Part shown: positions 9,229 through 17,837 of the stretch, in pieces | How the letters are laid out: each line of letters starts with the position of its first letter | Position numbering within the stretch: position 1 is the first letter of the stretch | The notes under the pieces: generated by a model | The model's database searches: none | Told to the model about the DNA's origin: nothing | Seen by the model: only the letters and a program-made list of their open reading frames with translations | Assembly: GCF_963675815.1 (NCBI RefSeq) | Contig: NZ_OY776574.1 | Coordinates: 428,001-492,000, forward strand | DNA from: an uncultured Desulfuromusa sp. | Lineage (GTDB): Bacteria; Desulfobacterota; Desulfuromonadia; Desulfuromonadales; Geopsychrobacteraceae | Direction: 5' to 3' | DNA: 64,000 nt | Position numbers and translations under genes: made by a program

Positions 9229-9415
9229 CTGGAGATTCTTCAAGTGCCGGAGAGAGGGTGCTGACAGCTTCCCGCAGACGCTGGTTATCTTTCGTTAACC
9301 GGTCAATGCGGCGGTTGCAATCAGTCAACACCTCATTGAGCTCATCAAGCAATTGGGTCTGGTGGCTGAAACGAATCTCCAGTTCAGTCATCCGTTCATG
9401 TAGGTCATCCAGCAT
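9221..9415 (-). CDS. slyX: SlyX-family coiled-coil protein
   Basis: A 64-residue protein that is almost wholly a coiled coil (ELEIRFSHQTQLLDELNEVLTDCNRRIDRL), with a Pro-containing tail, typical of SlyX, whose function is unknown. The start at ATG 9415 is set by a strong AAGGGAGGA ribosome site; a frame extending to 9523 is an artefact of the leader. That ribosome site is half of a 12-bp inverted repeat (9420-9470). Confidence 0.82.
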   Translation of the reverse strand: MLDDLHERMTELEIRFSHQTQLLDELNEVLTDCNRRIDRLTKDNQRLREAVSTLSPALEESPDE

Positions 9416-9419
9416 GGTC

Positions 9420-9470
9420 GTCCTCCCTTGAATTTTGCGATATTTATAACGCGCTCGGTCAAGGGAGGAC
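9420..9470 (-). promoter_or_regulatory. 12-bp inverted repeat covering the slyX ribosome binding site
   Basis: On the minus strand GTCCTCCCTTGA (9470-9459) is followed by a 27-nt loop and its exact complement TCAAGGGAGGAC (9431-9420), four bases before the slyX ATG. In RNA the Shine-Dalgarno would be fully paired. The loop also holds TATAAA, so a promoter with TTGTCC 18 bp upstream is possible; in that case the repeat would act as DNA and the hairpin would not be transcribed. Confidence 0.6.
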
Positions 9471-9529
9471 AATAGCAATTTAATTTTTATCGCCGGAAAG
9501 CGAAAAACAGAAGGGAGAAGCAACCACCT

Positions 9530-10204
9530 TTATGGAGAAACTTGCATCCCTCCATGCCGGATGATTTCACCATCAACCTGATAGACAACATCTTCCGCTA
9601 TATTCGTTGCCAGATCCCCCATCCGCTCTAAATAACGGGAAATGGATAAATAATAAATCAACCCATCCATGGAATCAGGATCGTCCCTGATGGCTTTTTT
9701 AACTCGGGCAAAATTACCTCGATGCATGGTGTCTACGTCATCATCAAGTTGAATCGTTTTACGAGCCAGCTCGGAATTTCTTTCAACAAGAGAATCCAGA
9801 GCCATTTTCAACATTTTTTCAACCAATTTGGCCATAGTGGCAATGTCATATGGACAGTCAGCCCTATTCACCTGATCGAGATCCAGAGCTCTTTCAGCAA
9901 TGTTAACGGCAAAGTCAGCCACGCGCTCCAGGTCATTATTGATTTTCAATACCGAAACAATAAAGCGCAAATCTGTCGCCACCGGCTGGTGTAATGCCAG
10001 GATCTTTAAACATTCTTCTTCCAGTTCAATCTCCATGTTATCAATCTGACTATCCCCTCCCTTGACCCGCTCTGCCAGCTTCAGATCGCCGGTCAGAAGT
10101 GCCTGGACGGCTTGTTCCACCCGCCCTTCAACTTCAGCTCCAAGAGAAAGAAGTTCTTTTTTTAAGACATTGAGCTCATGTTCCATTAAAACAGCCATAC
10201 TCAT
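9530..10204 (-). CDS. phoU: Phosphate signalling protein PhoU
   Basis: A 224-residue all-helical protein with two PhoU repeats, each carrying the metal-binding pattern: DNMEIELEEECLKILALHQP with DLERVADFAVNIAERA, and DDDVDTMH with YLERMGDLATNIAEDV. PhoU links the Pst transporter to PhoR and keeps the Pho regulon off when phosphate is plentiful. It follows pstB by 17 bases as the last gene of the pst operon. An AGGAAAGAG ribosome site precedes ATG 10204. Confidence 0.95.
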   Translation of the reverse strand: MSMAVLMEHELNVLKKELLSLGAEVEGRVEQAVQALLTGDLKLAERVKGGDSQIDNMEIELEEECLKILALHQPVATDLRFIVSVLKINNDLERVADFAVNIAERALDLDQVNRADCPYDIATMAKLVEKMLKMALDSLVERNSELARKTIQLDDDVDTMHRGNFARVKKAIRDDPDSMDGLIYYLSISRYLERMGDLATNIAEDVVYQVDGEIIRHGGMQVSP

Positions 10205-10221
10205 CTCTCTTTCCTGTCAGA

Positions 10222-10998
10222 TCAACCGAAACGACCGGTGATATAATCTTCTGTTTGCTTATTTTGCGGTTTCACAAATAATTGATCAGTCAGCCCAACC
10301 TCAATCAGATTTCCTTCAAACAAAAAAGCCGTATGATCTGAAACTCTGGCTGCCTGCTGCATATTATGGGTTACAATAATGATAGTAAAATCATCTCGGA
10401 GGTCTTTGATTGTTTCTTCCACCCGGGCAGTCGATTTCGGATCAAGAGCACTACAGGGCTCATCCATGAGAATCACTTTGGGATTGACCGCAATAGCCCT
10501 GGCAATGCAGAGACGCTGCATCTGCCCACCAGACAACCCCAGGGCACTCTCCTGCAGTCGATCTTTAACTTCATCCCAAAGTGCCGCAGCTTTTAAACTG
10601 GTTTCGACCCGCTCATCAAACAGATTTTTATCTTTCTCACCAGCAATGCGCAAACCGTAAATAACGTTTTCATAAATAGACTTCGGAAAAGGATTCGATT
10701 TCTGGAAAACCATTCCAACTCTGCGTCTGAGTTCAATGATATCAGTATCTTTCCCGTAGATATTTTCCCCTTCCAGAGTAATTTCACCCTCAACCCGGCA
10801 ACCATCAATCAGATCATTCATCCGATTTAAACAGCGCAGTAAAGTACTCTTTCCACAGCCTGATGGCCCAATTAAGGCCGTCACATTTTTTTCTGGAAAG
10901 CTGAGATCTATTCCATGCAATGCCCTGGCATCACCGGGGTAGTAAAATTTCAGGTTACTGACCTGAACGATCGGATTTTCATTCATAACAGCTGTCAT
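10222..10998 (-). CDS. pstB: Phosphate ABC transporter ATP-binding protein PstB
   Basis: A 258-residue ATPase with Walker A GPSGCGKST, the Q-loop in VGMVFQKSNPFPKSIYENV, signature LSGGQ, Walker B VILMDEPCSALDP and switch His (VTHNM). These match PstB closely. It powers phosphate import through PstC and PstA. The start could be TTG 11007, ATG 10998 or ATG 10986; ATG 10998 is chosen as the first ATG, though the AGGAG at about 11010-11014 is a little far. It sits 15 bases after pstA. Confidence 0.95.
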   Translation of the reverse strand: MTAVMNENPIVQVSNLKFYYPGDARALHGIDLSFPEKNVTALIGPSGCGKSTLLRCLNRMNDLIDGCRVEGEITLEGENIYGKDTDIIELRRRVGMVFQKSNPFPKSIYENVIYGLRIAGEKDKNLFDERVETSLKAAALWDEVKDRLQESALGLSGGQMQRLCIARAIAVNPKVILMDEPCSALDPKSTARVEETIKDLRDDFTIIIVTHNMQQAARVSDHTAFLFEGNLIEVGLTDQLFVKPQNKQTEDYITGRFG

Positions 10999-11013
10999 AT
11001 CCTTCAACTTCTC

Positions 11014-12624
11014 CTAAAAAGTTCCAAAAGTATAACGTTTTTTCATCTTGTTTCGAAGGCGGATGGCAACACTGCTCATCAGCAAAACAATCAACACCAG
11101 CAACAGAGTGGTCACAAAAACCATCGGCTTGGCAGCCTCAACATTTGGTGATTGAAAACCGATATCGTAGATATGAAAACCCAAATGCATGAACTTGCGA
11201 TCGAGGTGAAAAAATGGAAAGTTACCATCAATCGGCAACGCCGGTGCCAGCTTGACGACACCTGTAATCATCAGTGGTGCAACCTCCCCCGCTGCCCGGG
11301 CCATCGCAAGGATCAATCCAGTCATAATCCCCGGGGAAGCCATCGGCAGAAGAATCCGCACCAGAGTCTGAAACTTGGTTGATCCAAGTGCATAGGAGCC
11401 TTCACGCATCTCACGAGGAATCGCGCCAAGAGCTTCCTCAGTGGAAACAATCACCACAGGAACCGTCAGGAGAGCCAGGGTCAAACTGGCCCAGAGAAGA
11501 CCACCGGTACCAAAAGTCGGCGTTGGCATCCGTTCAGGAAAGAAGAGGCTGTCAATCGAATGGCCGATGCCATAGACAAAAAATCCAAGGCCGAAAATGC
11601 CATAAACAATCGAAGGAATACCCGCCAGATTATTCACCGCAATTCTGACGATTCGTACGATTATTCCTTCTTTGGCATATTCACGCAAATAGATTGCAGC
11701 GATCACCCCTAAAGGAAAGGAGAACAAGCTCATCACAAAGATCAGCATAACAGTGCCGAATATCGCCGGGAACAGCCCCCCTTCGGTGTTTGACTCGCGC
11801 GGTTCTCCGACAAACAGCTCGACCAACTTGGCAGCGTAAAAAGCAGCCTTCTCACCGACAGTCATATCATTGGGAGCATACACCTGAAAAATATCTGCGA
11901 GGACGATCTCTTTTTCCGTGCCTGAGGCATCGGTAAACACAGCCTTGTCTTCACGGGCCCGAGCTGTTTGACGCGTCTGAATATCAATCAGTTTACCAAA
12001 CTCTTTATCCAGACTGGTTTTCTCTTGATTCAAAGCGATCATTTTTGCATCAGAGTCCGCCAACCCCTTATATTTGTACTTTAATTCCTTCAGCCGCAGC
12101 TGCTCCATCAGGTAGCTGGCATCCTTAAGCTTATCTTCAAGTTCTTTGAGCCCGCTGTTCTCTCTGTTAACCGCAATCAAAGCTTCGTCCAGCTCAGCTA
12201 AAGATGCTGCCTGTATCTTCCCGTTAATAACCAGGCTTTGTAATTCGCCATAAAAATCCCCATGTTCAATCCGTTCCAGTACCAGCAACTGTTTTGGGGC
12301 GGTCTGACTGACAATTTGATCTTCATCTATCCAGCGGAAATCGAGTCCGTACATATCCCGGTTGGCAATTTTATACTGCCGTCTGAGAGCGCTTCCATCT
12401 GCAGTCGGCTCAGTCTTCATCAATCGTCCAATCACCCGACTGCCATCTTTGAGTTCCAGCTTCTGAAGTTCTGCCGGCCAGAAGACGCCTAGCCCATTCG
12501 TCATAATGACAGCCAGAAGAATAATCGCCGTCAGCAAAGTTATCGCCAATGACGCTCCGGAAAGCCAGACCATCGGCTCACCAACACGCCAGTATTTATT
12601 CATATTTTTAGTCGTCGTAGCCAT
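11014..12624 (-). CDS. pstA: Phosphate ABC transporter permease PstA with N-terminal DUF3333-like domain
   Basis: A 536-residue permease, nearly twice the length of the E. coli form. After an N-terminal helix (about 22-44) comes a domain of about 200 residues (DUF3333-like), including a coiled coil around 130-215. The transport domain follows from about 255, with the EAA loop seen as EALGAIPREMREGSYALGSTK. Long PstA proteins of this kind are known in several proteobacteria; the added domain has no proven role. ATG 12624 is chosen over TTG 12630 because AGGA lies 7 bases upstream. It is nine bases from pstC. Confidence 0.92.
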   Translation of the reverse strand: MATTTKNMNKYWRVGEPMVWLSGASLAITLLTAIILLAVIMTNGLGVFWPAELQKLELKDGSRVIGRLMKTEPTADGSALRRQYKIANRDMYGLDFRWIDEDQIVSQTAPKQLLVLERIEHGDFYGELQSLVINGKIQAASLAELDEALIAVNRENSGLKELEDKLKDASYLMEQLRLKELKYKYKGLADSDAKMIALNQEKTSLDKEFGKLIDIQTRQTARAREDKAVFTDASGTEKEIVLADIFQVYAPNDMTVGEKAAFYAAKLVELFVGEPRESNTEGGLFPAIFGTVMLIFVMSLFSFPLGVIAAIYLREYAKEGIIVRIVRIAVNNLAGIPSIVYGIFGLGFFVYGIGHSIDSLFFPERMPTPTFGTGGLLWASLTLALLTVPVVIVSTEEALGAIPREMREGSYALGSTKFQTLVRILLPMASPGIMTGLILAMARAAGEVAPLMITGVVKLAPALPIDGNFPFFHLDRKFMHLGFHIYDIGFQSPNVEAAKPMVFVTTLLLVLIVLLMSSVAIRLRNKMKKRYTFGTF

Positions 12625-12633
12625 ATTCAAATC

Positions 12634-14859
12634 CTAAAAGCGACCATATTTGGCCCGCAGACGCTGACGCACAATTTCTGCAACTGTGTTCACAATAAAG
12701 GTCATAACAAACAGAATAACTGCCGACAGGAACAAGGTCCGGTAAAGAGAGCCATCCACCGGAGCCTCAGGGATTTCAACCGCAATATTGGCAGAAAGTG
12801 GGCGCATCCCGTTAAAGATACTGAGGTCCATAATAGCTGTATTTCCAGTCGCCATCAGTACGATCATGGTTTCGCCAACGGCACGGCCAAAACCGATCAT
12901 CGTACCGGCAAATATTCCGGGGCTGGCTGAAGGCAGGATGACCCGCCAGACAGTTTGCCAGCGGCTGGCACCAAGAGCCAAAGATGCCGCTTTTAAACTG
13001 GGGGGAACATTGGAGAGCGAGTCCTCGGCAATCGTAAAAATAATCGGGATGACGGCAAAACCCATGGCAAAAGCGATAATAATACAGTTACGTGGATCAT
13101 ACCGAGTCCCGGTCTCATTAAACAGCCATTGCTTCAGATCACCGCCAAAAAGCCAGCTCTCCAGGCCCGGGCCAAGAACCGCTGCTATAGCAACCGCCAT
13201 CACGATCACCGGAGCAATGACAAGAAATTCATAGCCACGTTCAACCCGTTTCAAAGCTGTCGCCTTGCGTGCTCCCTGCCACAAAACGATGCTGAGCATC
13301 AATGCCGCAGGAACGAGAATCAGGCTTAAAAACATTGATCCAAGCGAGCGCTCAATCAATGGCGCCAGCCATAAAGCCGCAAGAAATCCGATGATAACCG
13401 TCGGAATAGCGGCCATGACTTCCACCGCCGGCTTGATAATCCCTTTAAATTTCGGGCGGGCGAACTGGCTGGTATAGATAGCACCGAAAATCGCCAGAGG
13501 CACAGCGAAAAGCATGGCGTAAAAAGTACCTTTGAGGGTACCAAAAATCAGCGGTGTCAAACTCAACTTCGGTTCGTAATCATCGGTTCCCGCAGATGAC
13601 TGCCAGGCCCATGTCGGCTCTGGATAGCCTTCATACCAGACTTTCCCGAAAAGGGTCTTGAGGCTGACTTCAGGGTGGGGAATGTCGAGCTTCCAGCTCT
13701 GCACAGTGCCATGATCGCTAAGGGTTATAACACCGTTGCCACGGGTTGACTGAGCAAAGTCAACAATCTTCTCCGCTCCATCAATTCCGACGAGAAACCG
13801 TTCACTCGTCATATGGCTGATCTTAATGCCATCAGCTGCGAAGCTGATAACGGATTTATCATGCGGACTTGGAGAAACAGACTGAACCGCCTGAGTATGA
13901 CCTTGCAGCTCATGAATCCGGGTCAGTTTCCAACCAACCTCCGCATCTCTGACCGGAAACCAGGTGGAAACACCACCCTGATCGTCACCGACAATCAGAG
14001 AAACGTCGCCAAAAACCATATTGAGGGCAGTTATTTCTCGCTGATCCGTGAAGGCTTGCGTTGTTTCTTCCAATACCGGTTCTTCAATATCGCCCAGATC
14101 CCAACGGAGAATCTCACCTTGCGAGGTCCCTGCATAGAGCCTGAGTCCGTCGGTTGATAATGTCATTGCAGTCACGTCACCGGCTTCACCAAGTTCTAAC
14201 TGATGCGTTTTCTGAATCAGATCACCGGCACCAAACAGAGTCTCCTCTTCTTCAGCAATGGTGACTTGAAATTCCCCCGAACGAAACAGATCAACACGGA
14301 CCTGACGCCCATCGGTACTGACCCGTGCCATCGTCTCAACAGGCAAACCAGAACTGGGAGCAGCAAAGGTCGCCAACCGCTCGATCCGATGCCGGATACT
14401 ACGGACATTGTCATTTTTTTCATCGAAGAATGGAAAAAACTTAACTTGTTCAATCGTAACACTACCATCATCCCAAACCAGCATATGGTTCAAACGACCA
14501 TAAGTTTGGGCTGTTATCAATCGTCGTGAACCCGACTCACTTAAAACTTCGAGCGTATCCAGGGGAGATCCGTCAGCGACATTGAAAAAGCTGACCTTCC
14601 CGGTTTGATCCAGCCGATATCCGGTTTCCAGGTACTCATCCACCCCCAAGGCCAGAATTTTATCTTCAGCCGTTTTGTGCTCAAGCTGAAATTCGGCGCG
14701 CAGAACTTTATCGGGGGCAAGAAACAACGGTAAAGAAACCTCTGCGATCAGAATCAGAATAAAAACAACACTGAAAATAATCGCCATCCCACCAACGGTA
14801 ATAACCCACTTGGCAATGCGGTCATTCCGTTTAACTTTTTTTAAAAAAGCTGGATTCAT
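12634..14859 (-). CDS. pstC: Phosphate ABC transporter permease PstC with large beta-propeller-like insertion
   Basis: A 741-residue permease. A first helix (about 19-42) is followed by about 370 residues predicted outside the membrane with WD40/propeller-like repeats (for example LRLYAGTSQGEILRWDLGD and VSLIVGDDQGGVSTW). The classical six-helix permease begins near residue 425, with the EAA loop SLSNVPPSLKAASLALGASRW. E. coli PstC has about 320 residues, so more than half of this protein is extra. It pairs with the equally enlarged PstA. An AGGACG ribosome site precedes ATG 14859. Confidence 0.93.
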   Translation of the reverse strand: MNPAFLKKVKRNDRIAKWVITVGGMAIIFSVVFILILIAEVSLPLFLAPDKVLRAEFQLEHKTAEDKILALGVDEYLETGYRLDQTGKVSFFNVADGSPLDTLEVLSESGSRRLITAQTYGRLNHMLVWDDGSVTIEQVKFFPFFDEKNDNVRSIRHRIERLATFAAPSSGLPVETMARVSTDGRQVRVDLFRSGEFQVTIAEEEETLFGAGDLIQKTHQLELGEAGDVTAMTLSTDGLRLYAGTSQGEILRWDLGDIEEPVLEETTQAFTDQREITALNMVFGDVSLIVGDDQGGVSTWFPVRDAEVGWKLTRIHELQGHTQAVQSVSPSPHDKSVISFAADGIKISHMTSERFLVGIDGAEKIVDFAQSTRGNGVITLSDHGTVQSWKLDIPHPEVSLKTLFGKVWYEGYPEPTWAWQSSAGTDDYEPKLSLTPLIFGTLKGTFYAMLFAVPLAIFGAIYTSQFARPKFKGIIKPAVEVMAAIPTVIIGFLAALWLAPLIERSLGSMFLSLILVPAALMLSIVLWQGARKATALKRVERGYEFLVIAPVIVMAVAIAAVLGPGLESWLFGGDLKQWLFNETGTRYDPRNCIIIAFAMGFAVIPIIFTIAEDSLSNVPPSLKAASLALGASRWQTVWRVILPSASPGIFAGTMIGFGRAVGETMIVLMATGNTAIMDLSIFNGMRPLSANIAVEIPEAPVDGSLYRTLFLSAVILFVMTFIVNTVAEIVRQRLRAKYGRF

Positions 14860-14881
14860 AAATCGTCCTGTTTATTGCAAC

Positions 14882-14924
14882 ACAGAACAAGCCCTGACCC
14901 GAAGGTGGGCAGGGCTTGTTCTGT
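14882..14924 (-). other. Stem-loop between pstS and pstC
   Basis: A 15-bp perfect stem (ACAGAACAAGCCCTG at 14882-14896 with its complement at 14910-14924) with an inner CCC/GGG pairing. It lies 31 bases after the pstS stop and 22 bases before the pstC start. There is no U-run on the transcribed strand, so it fits an mRNA-stabilising or partial-termination element that gives more binding protein than permease. Confidence 0.7.
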
Positions 14925-14955
14925 AACCGTTACAGTCTCTTCCTTTGGCCAACAA

Positions 14956-15933
14956 TTAGTCCAGCAGGGCCAGCTGTTGCTTGACAATCTCTGCAGTCAG
15001 AGGCAGATAGCCATCCTTGATAACAATTTCCTGACCTTCTTTTGAGAGGACAAATTTCAGGAACTCTTTGACCAGGGTCGGCAGAGGTTTGTTTGGCTCT
15101 TTAACGACGTTGACATAAAGCATCCGGCCCAGAGGGTACTTACCGTTCATGACATTCGCATAGTTAGGCTCGTACTGAGTGCCGCCAGTTTCTTTACTGA
15201 GAGAGATAGCCTTAACGCCTGAAGTCTTATAACCGATACCGGAGTAGCCGATACCAGCGGTGTCTTCGGTCACACCAAGAACAACAGAAGCACTGCCCGG
15301 CTGTTCTTTGACACTGTCCTTGTAATCACCCTTGAACAGAGCTTTACCCTTGAAGTAACCGTAAGTACCGGAAGCAGAGTTACGGCCATAAAGGCTGATC
15401 GGTTTGTTAGCCCACTCACCTGTGAGGCCAACATCACCCCAGACAGCAGCATTTGGCAGACCACCTTTTAAAGTTTTTGAGAAAATAGCGTCGACCTGTG
15501 GAATGGAAAGACCATTTATCGGATTGTCTTTATTGATAAAAACAGCCAGGGAATCCAGAGCAACACCGATAGTCGTTGGTTTGAAACCATACTTCCCTTC
15601 GAACGCCTGAACTTCCTTACTCTTCATCTTACGTGACATTGGACCAATCTGGCTGGTCCCTTCGATCAATGCCGGAGGTGCCGTACTGGAGCCCTTGCCT
15701 TCGATCTGGATATTGACATTAGGATATTTCTTGCGAAATCCTTCAGCCCAGAACGTCATCATGTTATTCAGCGTGTCAGAACCAACACTGTTGAGGTTAC
15801 CGGCAACACCCTGAACTTTGACATAGTCACTGATGTTGACATCCACCTTGAGAGGGCTGGCAATGCCGGCCGAAGCAAACAGCACCAGGGCCAGAAGAGC
15901 TAAAGCAAGAATTTTTGATTTCTGTTGTTTCAT
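14956..15933 (-). CDS. pstS: Periplasmic phosphate-binding protein PstS
   Basis: A 325-residue secreted protein with a clear signal peptide (MKQQKSK then LALALLALVLFASAGIAS). Phosphate-binding segments are visible: GSDTL near residue 52, GKGSSTA near 79, GPMSRKM near 98 and GRNSASGTYGYF near 183. It captures phosphate for PstCAB. It is the first gene of the pst operon, preceded by an AAGGAGATG ribosome site and a three-unit Pho box at 15994-16022. Confidence 0.96.
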   Translation of the reverse strand: MKQQKSKILALALLALVLFASAGIASPLKVDVNISDYVKVQGVAGNLNSVGSDTLNNMMTFWAEGFRKKYPNVNIQIEGKGSSTAPPALIEGTSQIGPMSRKMKSKEVQAFEGKYGFKPTTIGVALDSLAVFINKDNPINGLSIPQVDAIFSKTLKGGLPNAAVWGDVGLTGEWANKPISLYGRNSASGTYGYFKGKALFKGDYKDSVKEQPGSASVVLGVTEDTAGIGYSGIGYKTSGVKAISLSKETGGTQYEPNYANVMNGKYPLGRMLYVNVVKEPNKPLPTLVKEFLKFVLSKEGQEIVIKDGYLPLTAEIVKQQLALLD

Positions 15934-15993
15934 TGTTTGATCATCTCCTTAATAATTTGATCGTTAATTGATAGGCGAGAAGATGACCCTCTA

Positions 15994-16022
15994 ATGTTAG
16001 GAATGTGTTAGCGAAGTGTGAG
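15994..16022 (-). promoter_or_regulatory. Pho box, three direct repeats upstream of pstS
   Basis: On the minus strand three 7-bp units occur at an exact 11-bp period: CTCACAC (16022-16016), CTAACAC (16011-16005) and CTAACAT (16000-15994), with 4-bp spacers. The layout is that of the PhoB site CTGTCAT-N4-CTGTCAT, with a divergent unit CTNACAY. Phosphorylated PhoB should bind here and activate pstS. Confidence 0.8.
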
Positions 16023-16043
16023 CGTTTCACTAAATATTCCGAT

Positions 16044-17837
16044 TTAAACCGCCTTTATCTTCGCAATTCGCGGCAGCAGCAGAGTAAAACAACTCCCTTG
16101 TCCCACTTCACTGGTCACCGTTATTTCACCATGATGTGCATGAGCTACATGTTTGACAATGGCCAACCCCAGTCCGGTTCCACCCAGGCTGCGACTACGT
16201 GCCAGATCAGCTCGATAAAAACGCTCAAAAAGGCGAGGGAGATGTTCTTCGGAAATCCCGCAACCGGAATCCTCTACACAGATTTTGACCAGATCTTCCT
16301 GCTCCGAGACCTCTATCTGAACCTGGCTGCCGGATTCGCTGTATTTAACTGCATTCGTCAGCAGATTAATAATCGCCTGTTCCAACAAAGGGGTATTCAC
16401 ACGCACTTTGAGCTGCTCCGGACAAACGATGTCCAGAGTGACCTGCTGTTGCAAAAGCAGACTTTCACAGGCGGCTCTGGCGCTATAAAGAATCGGCAAT
16501 AACAATTCACAACTCAGCTCCCAACCTCCAGCTTCCACCCCTTGCTCAATTCGTGACAGATTGAGCAAATCTTCAACCAGAGCATTTAACCGTTCACTCT
16601 GCTTAAAAATAATCTGTAAAAACCTCTGGTTTGCAGCATTCGTTGACTCATCATCCAACAAGGTTTCAACTGCGCCACGAATGGCAGTAATCGGTGTTTT
16701 CAATTCGTGTGAGACGTTGGCAACAAAATCGCGACGGACAGACTCCAGGCGACGTAAACGGGTCAAATCATGCAGAACAATCAACACTCCGATACGGCTA
16801 CCTTCATTCCCGGTCAAAGGCGTTGCCTGAACGTGGAGATAACGTTTTTCAGCACCGTACATCACCAGTTCACTTTCAAGCGGTTCCTGCTGACTTAATG
16901 CCTGCTGAATAAACCGTTGCAACTCCGCCTGACGAATCACCTCCTGAATCTGCCTGCCGGAATTTGATTGCAGCGGGACGTTAAACCATTCGGCAGCAGC
17001 CCTGTTCAGACGGATAATTTGCTCATCGTTATCGACAGCAATAATCCCCTCGATCATACAGCCAAGAACGGTTTCAATCTCACTTCTTTGACCAACCTCC
17101 TGTTCTATCCGATCTGCCAGCTTTGCAGCCATCAGATTCATGGCGGCAGCCAGACGTCTGGTTTCTTCAGATCCAGTCACTGCCAGGGGAATTTCCAAAT
17201 TTCCTTGTGAAAATTGCTGGGCACCATCGGTCATCAATTCTAAAGGACGGCTGAGACGCCGGGAAAGCCACCAACAGACAGGAGCCAGAAAAGCAGCAAC
17301 AACCAAACCGGCCAGAAGCAGCTTCCAATAGATCGCTTTCAGGGTCGCATCTATCGCAGAAACGGGTAAAGCTGTCCGGATAATGCCGACTATCCGGTCT
17401 CCATCATAAACGGGAACAGCAACATACATCAGCGATTCCCCCAGAGTATTACTGAAGCGGATTGATGTTCCCTGCTGTCCGGATAATGCTTCTATAACTT
17501 CTGCTCTCTGTCCGTGATTATCCATCTGCTGCGGATCTTCATCAGAATCCACCAGCACCCTTCCATCAGTCAGAATCGCGGTGATACGAGTGCCCGACTG
17601 TTCACCAAGACGCTTGACGGTAGGCAGCAACCAAGGTTGCTCACTGATGTGAAAACTCCCTTTAAGCTGCTCTTCAACCAGTTGCGCCCGGGCCCTTAAA
17701 TCGCCTTCGGTTTGCTGATAGTGAAAGCTGCGCAGCTCCCCAGATAAATACCAGCCGACGATAAGAAAGATAACTATAATCAAGACAAGATAGGATGGGT
17801 AAAGTTGCCAGACAAGGCGACGTCGATGAAATTTCAC
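16044..17837 (-). CDS. phoR: Phosphate regulon sensor histidine kinase PhoR
   Basis: A 597-residue membrane kinase: helix about 15-33, a periplasmic loop of about 130 residues, helix about 168-190, HAMP about 190-243, PAS about 250-362, HisKA with His377 (VSHELKTPIT), and an HATPase domain with DSGCGI and GTGLGLAIV. It phosphorylates PhoB when phosphate is low. The periplasmic loop is much larger than in E. coli PhoR, as in the WalK/ResE-like group. Start is GTG 17837 after GGGAGGA; it overlaps the phoB stop by 4 bases. Confidence 0.9.
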   Translation of the reverse strand: MKFHRRRLVWQLYPSYLVLIIVIFLIVGWYLSGELRSFHYQQTEGDLRARAQLVEEQLKGSFHISEQPWLLPTVKRLGEQSGTRITAILTDGRVLVDSDEDPQQMDNHGQRAEVIEALSGQQGTSIRFSNTLGESLMYVAVPVYDGDRIVGIIRTALPVSAIDATLKAIYWKLLLAGLVVAAFLAPVCWWLSRRLSRPLELMTDGAQQFSQGNLEIPLAVTGSEETRRLAAAMNLMAAKLADRIEQEVGQRSEIETVLGCMIEGIIAVDNDEQIIRLNRAAAEWFNVPLQSNSGRQIQEVIRQAELQRFIQQALSQQEPLESELVMYGAEKRYLHVQATPLTGNEGSRIGVLIVLHDLTRLRRLESVRRDFVANVSHELKTPITAIRGAVETLLDDESTNAANQRFLQIIFKQSERLNALVEDLLNLSRIEQGVEAGGWELSCELLLPILYSARAACESLLLQQQVTLDIVCPEQLKVRVNTPLLEQAIINLLTNAVKYSESGSQVQIEVSEQEDLVKICVEDSGCGISEEHLPRLFERFYRADLARSRSLGGTGLGLAIVKHVAHAHHGEITVTSEVGQGSCFTLLLPRIAKIKAV

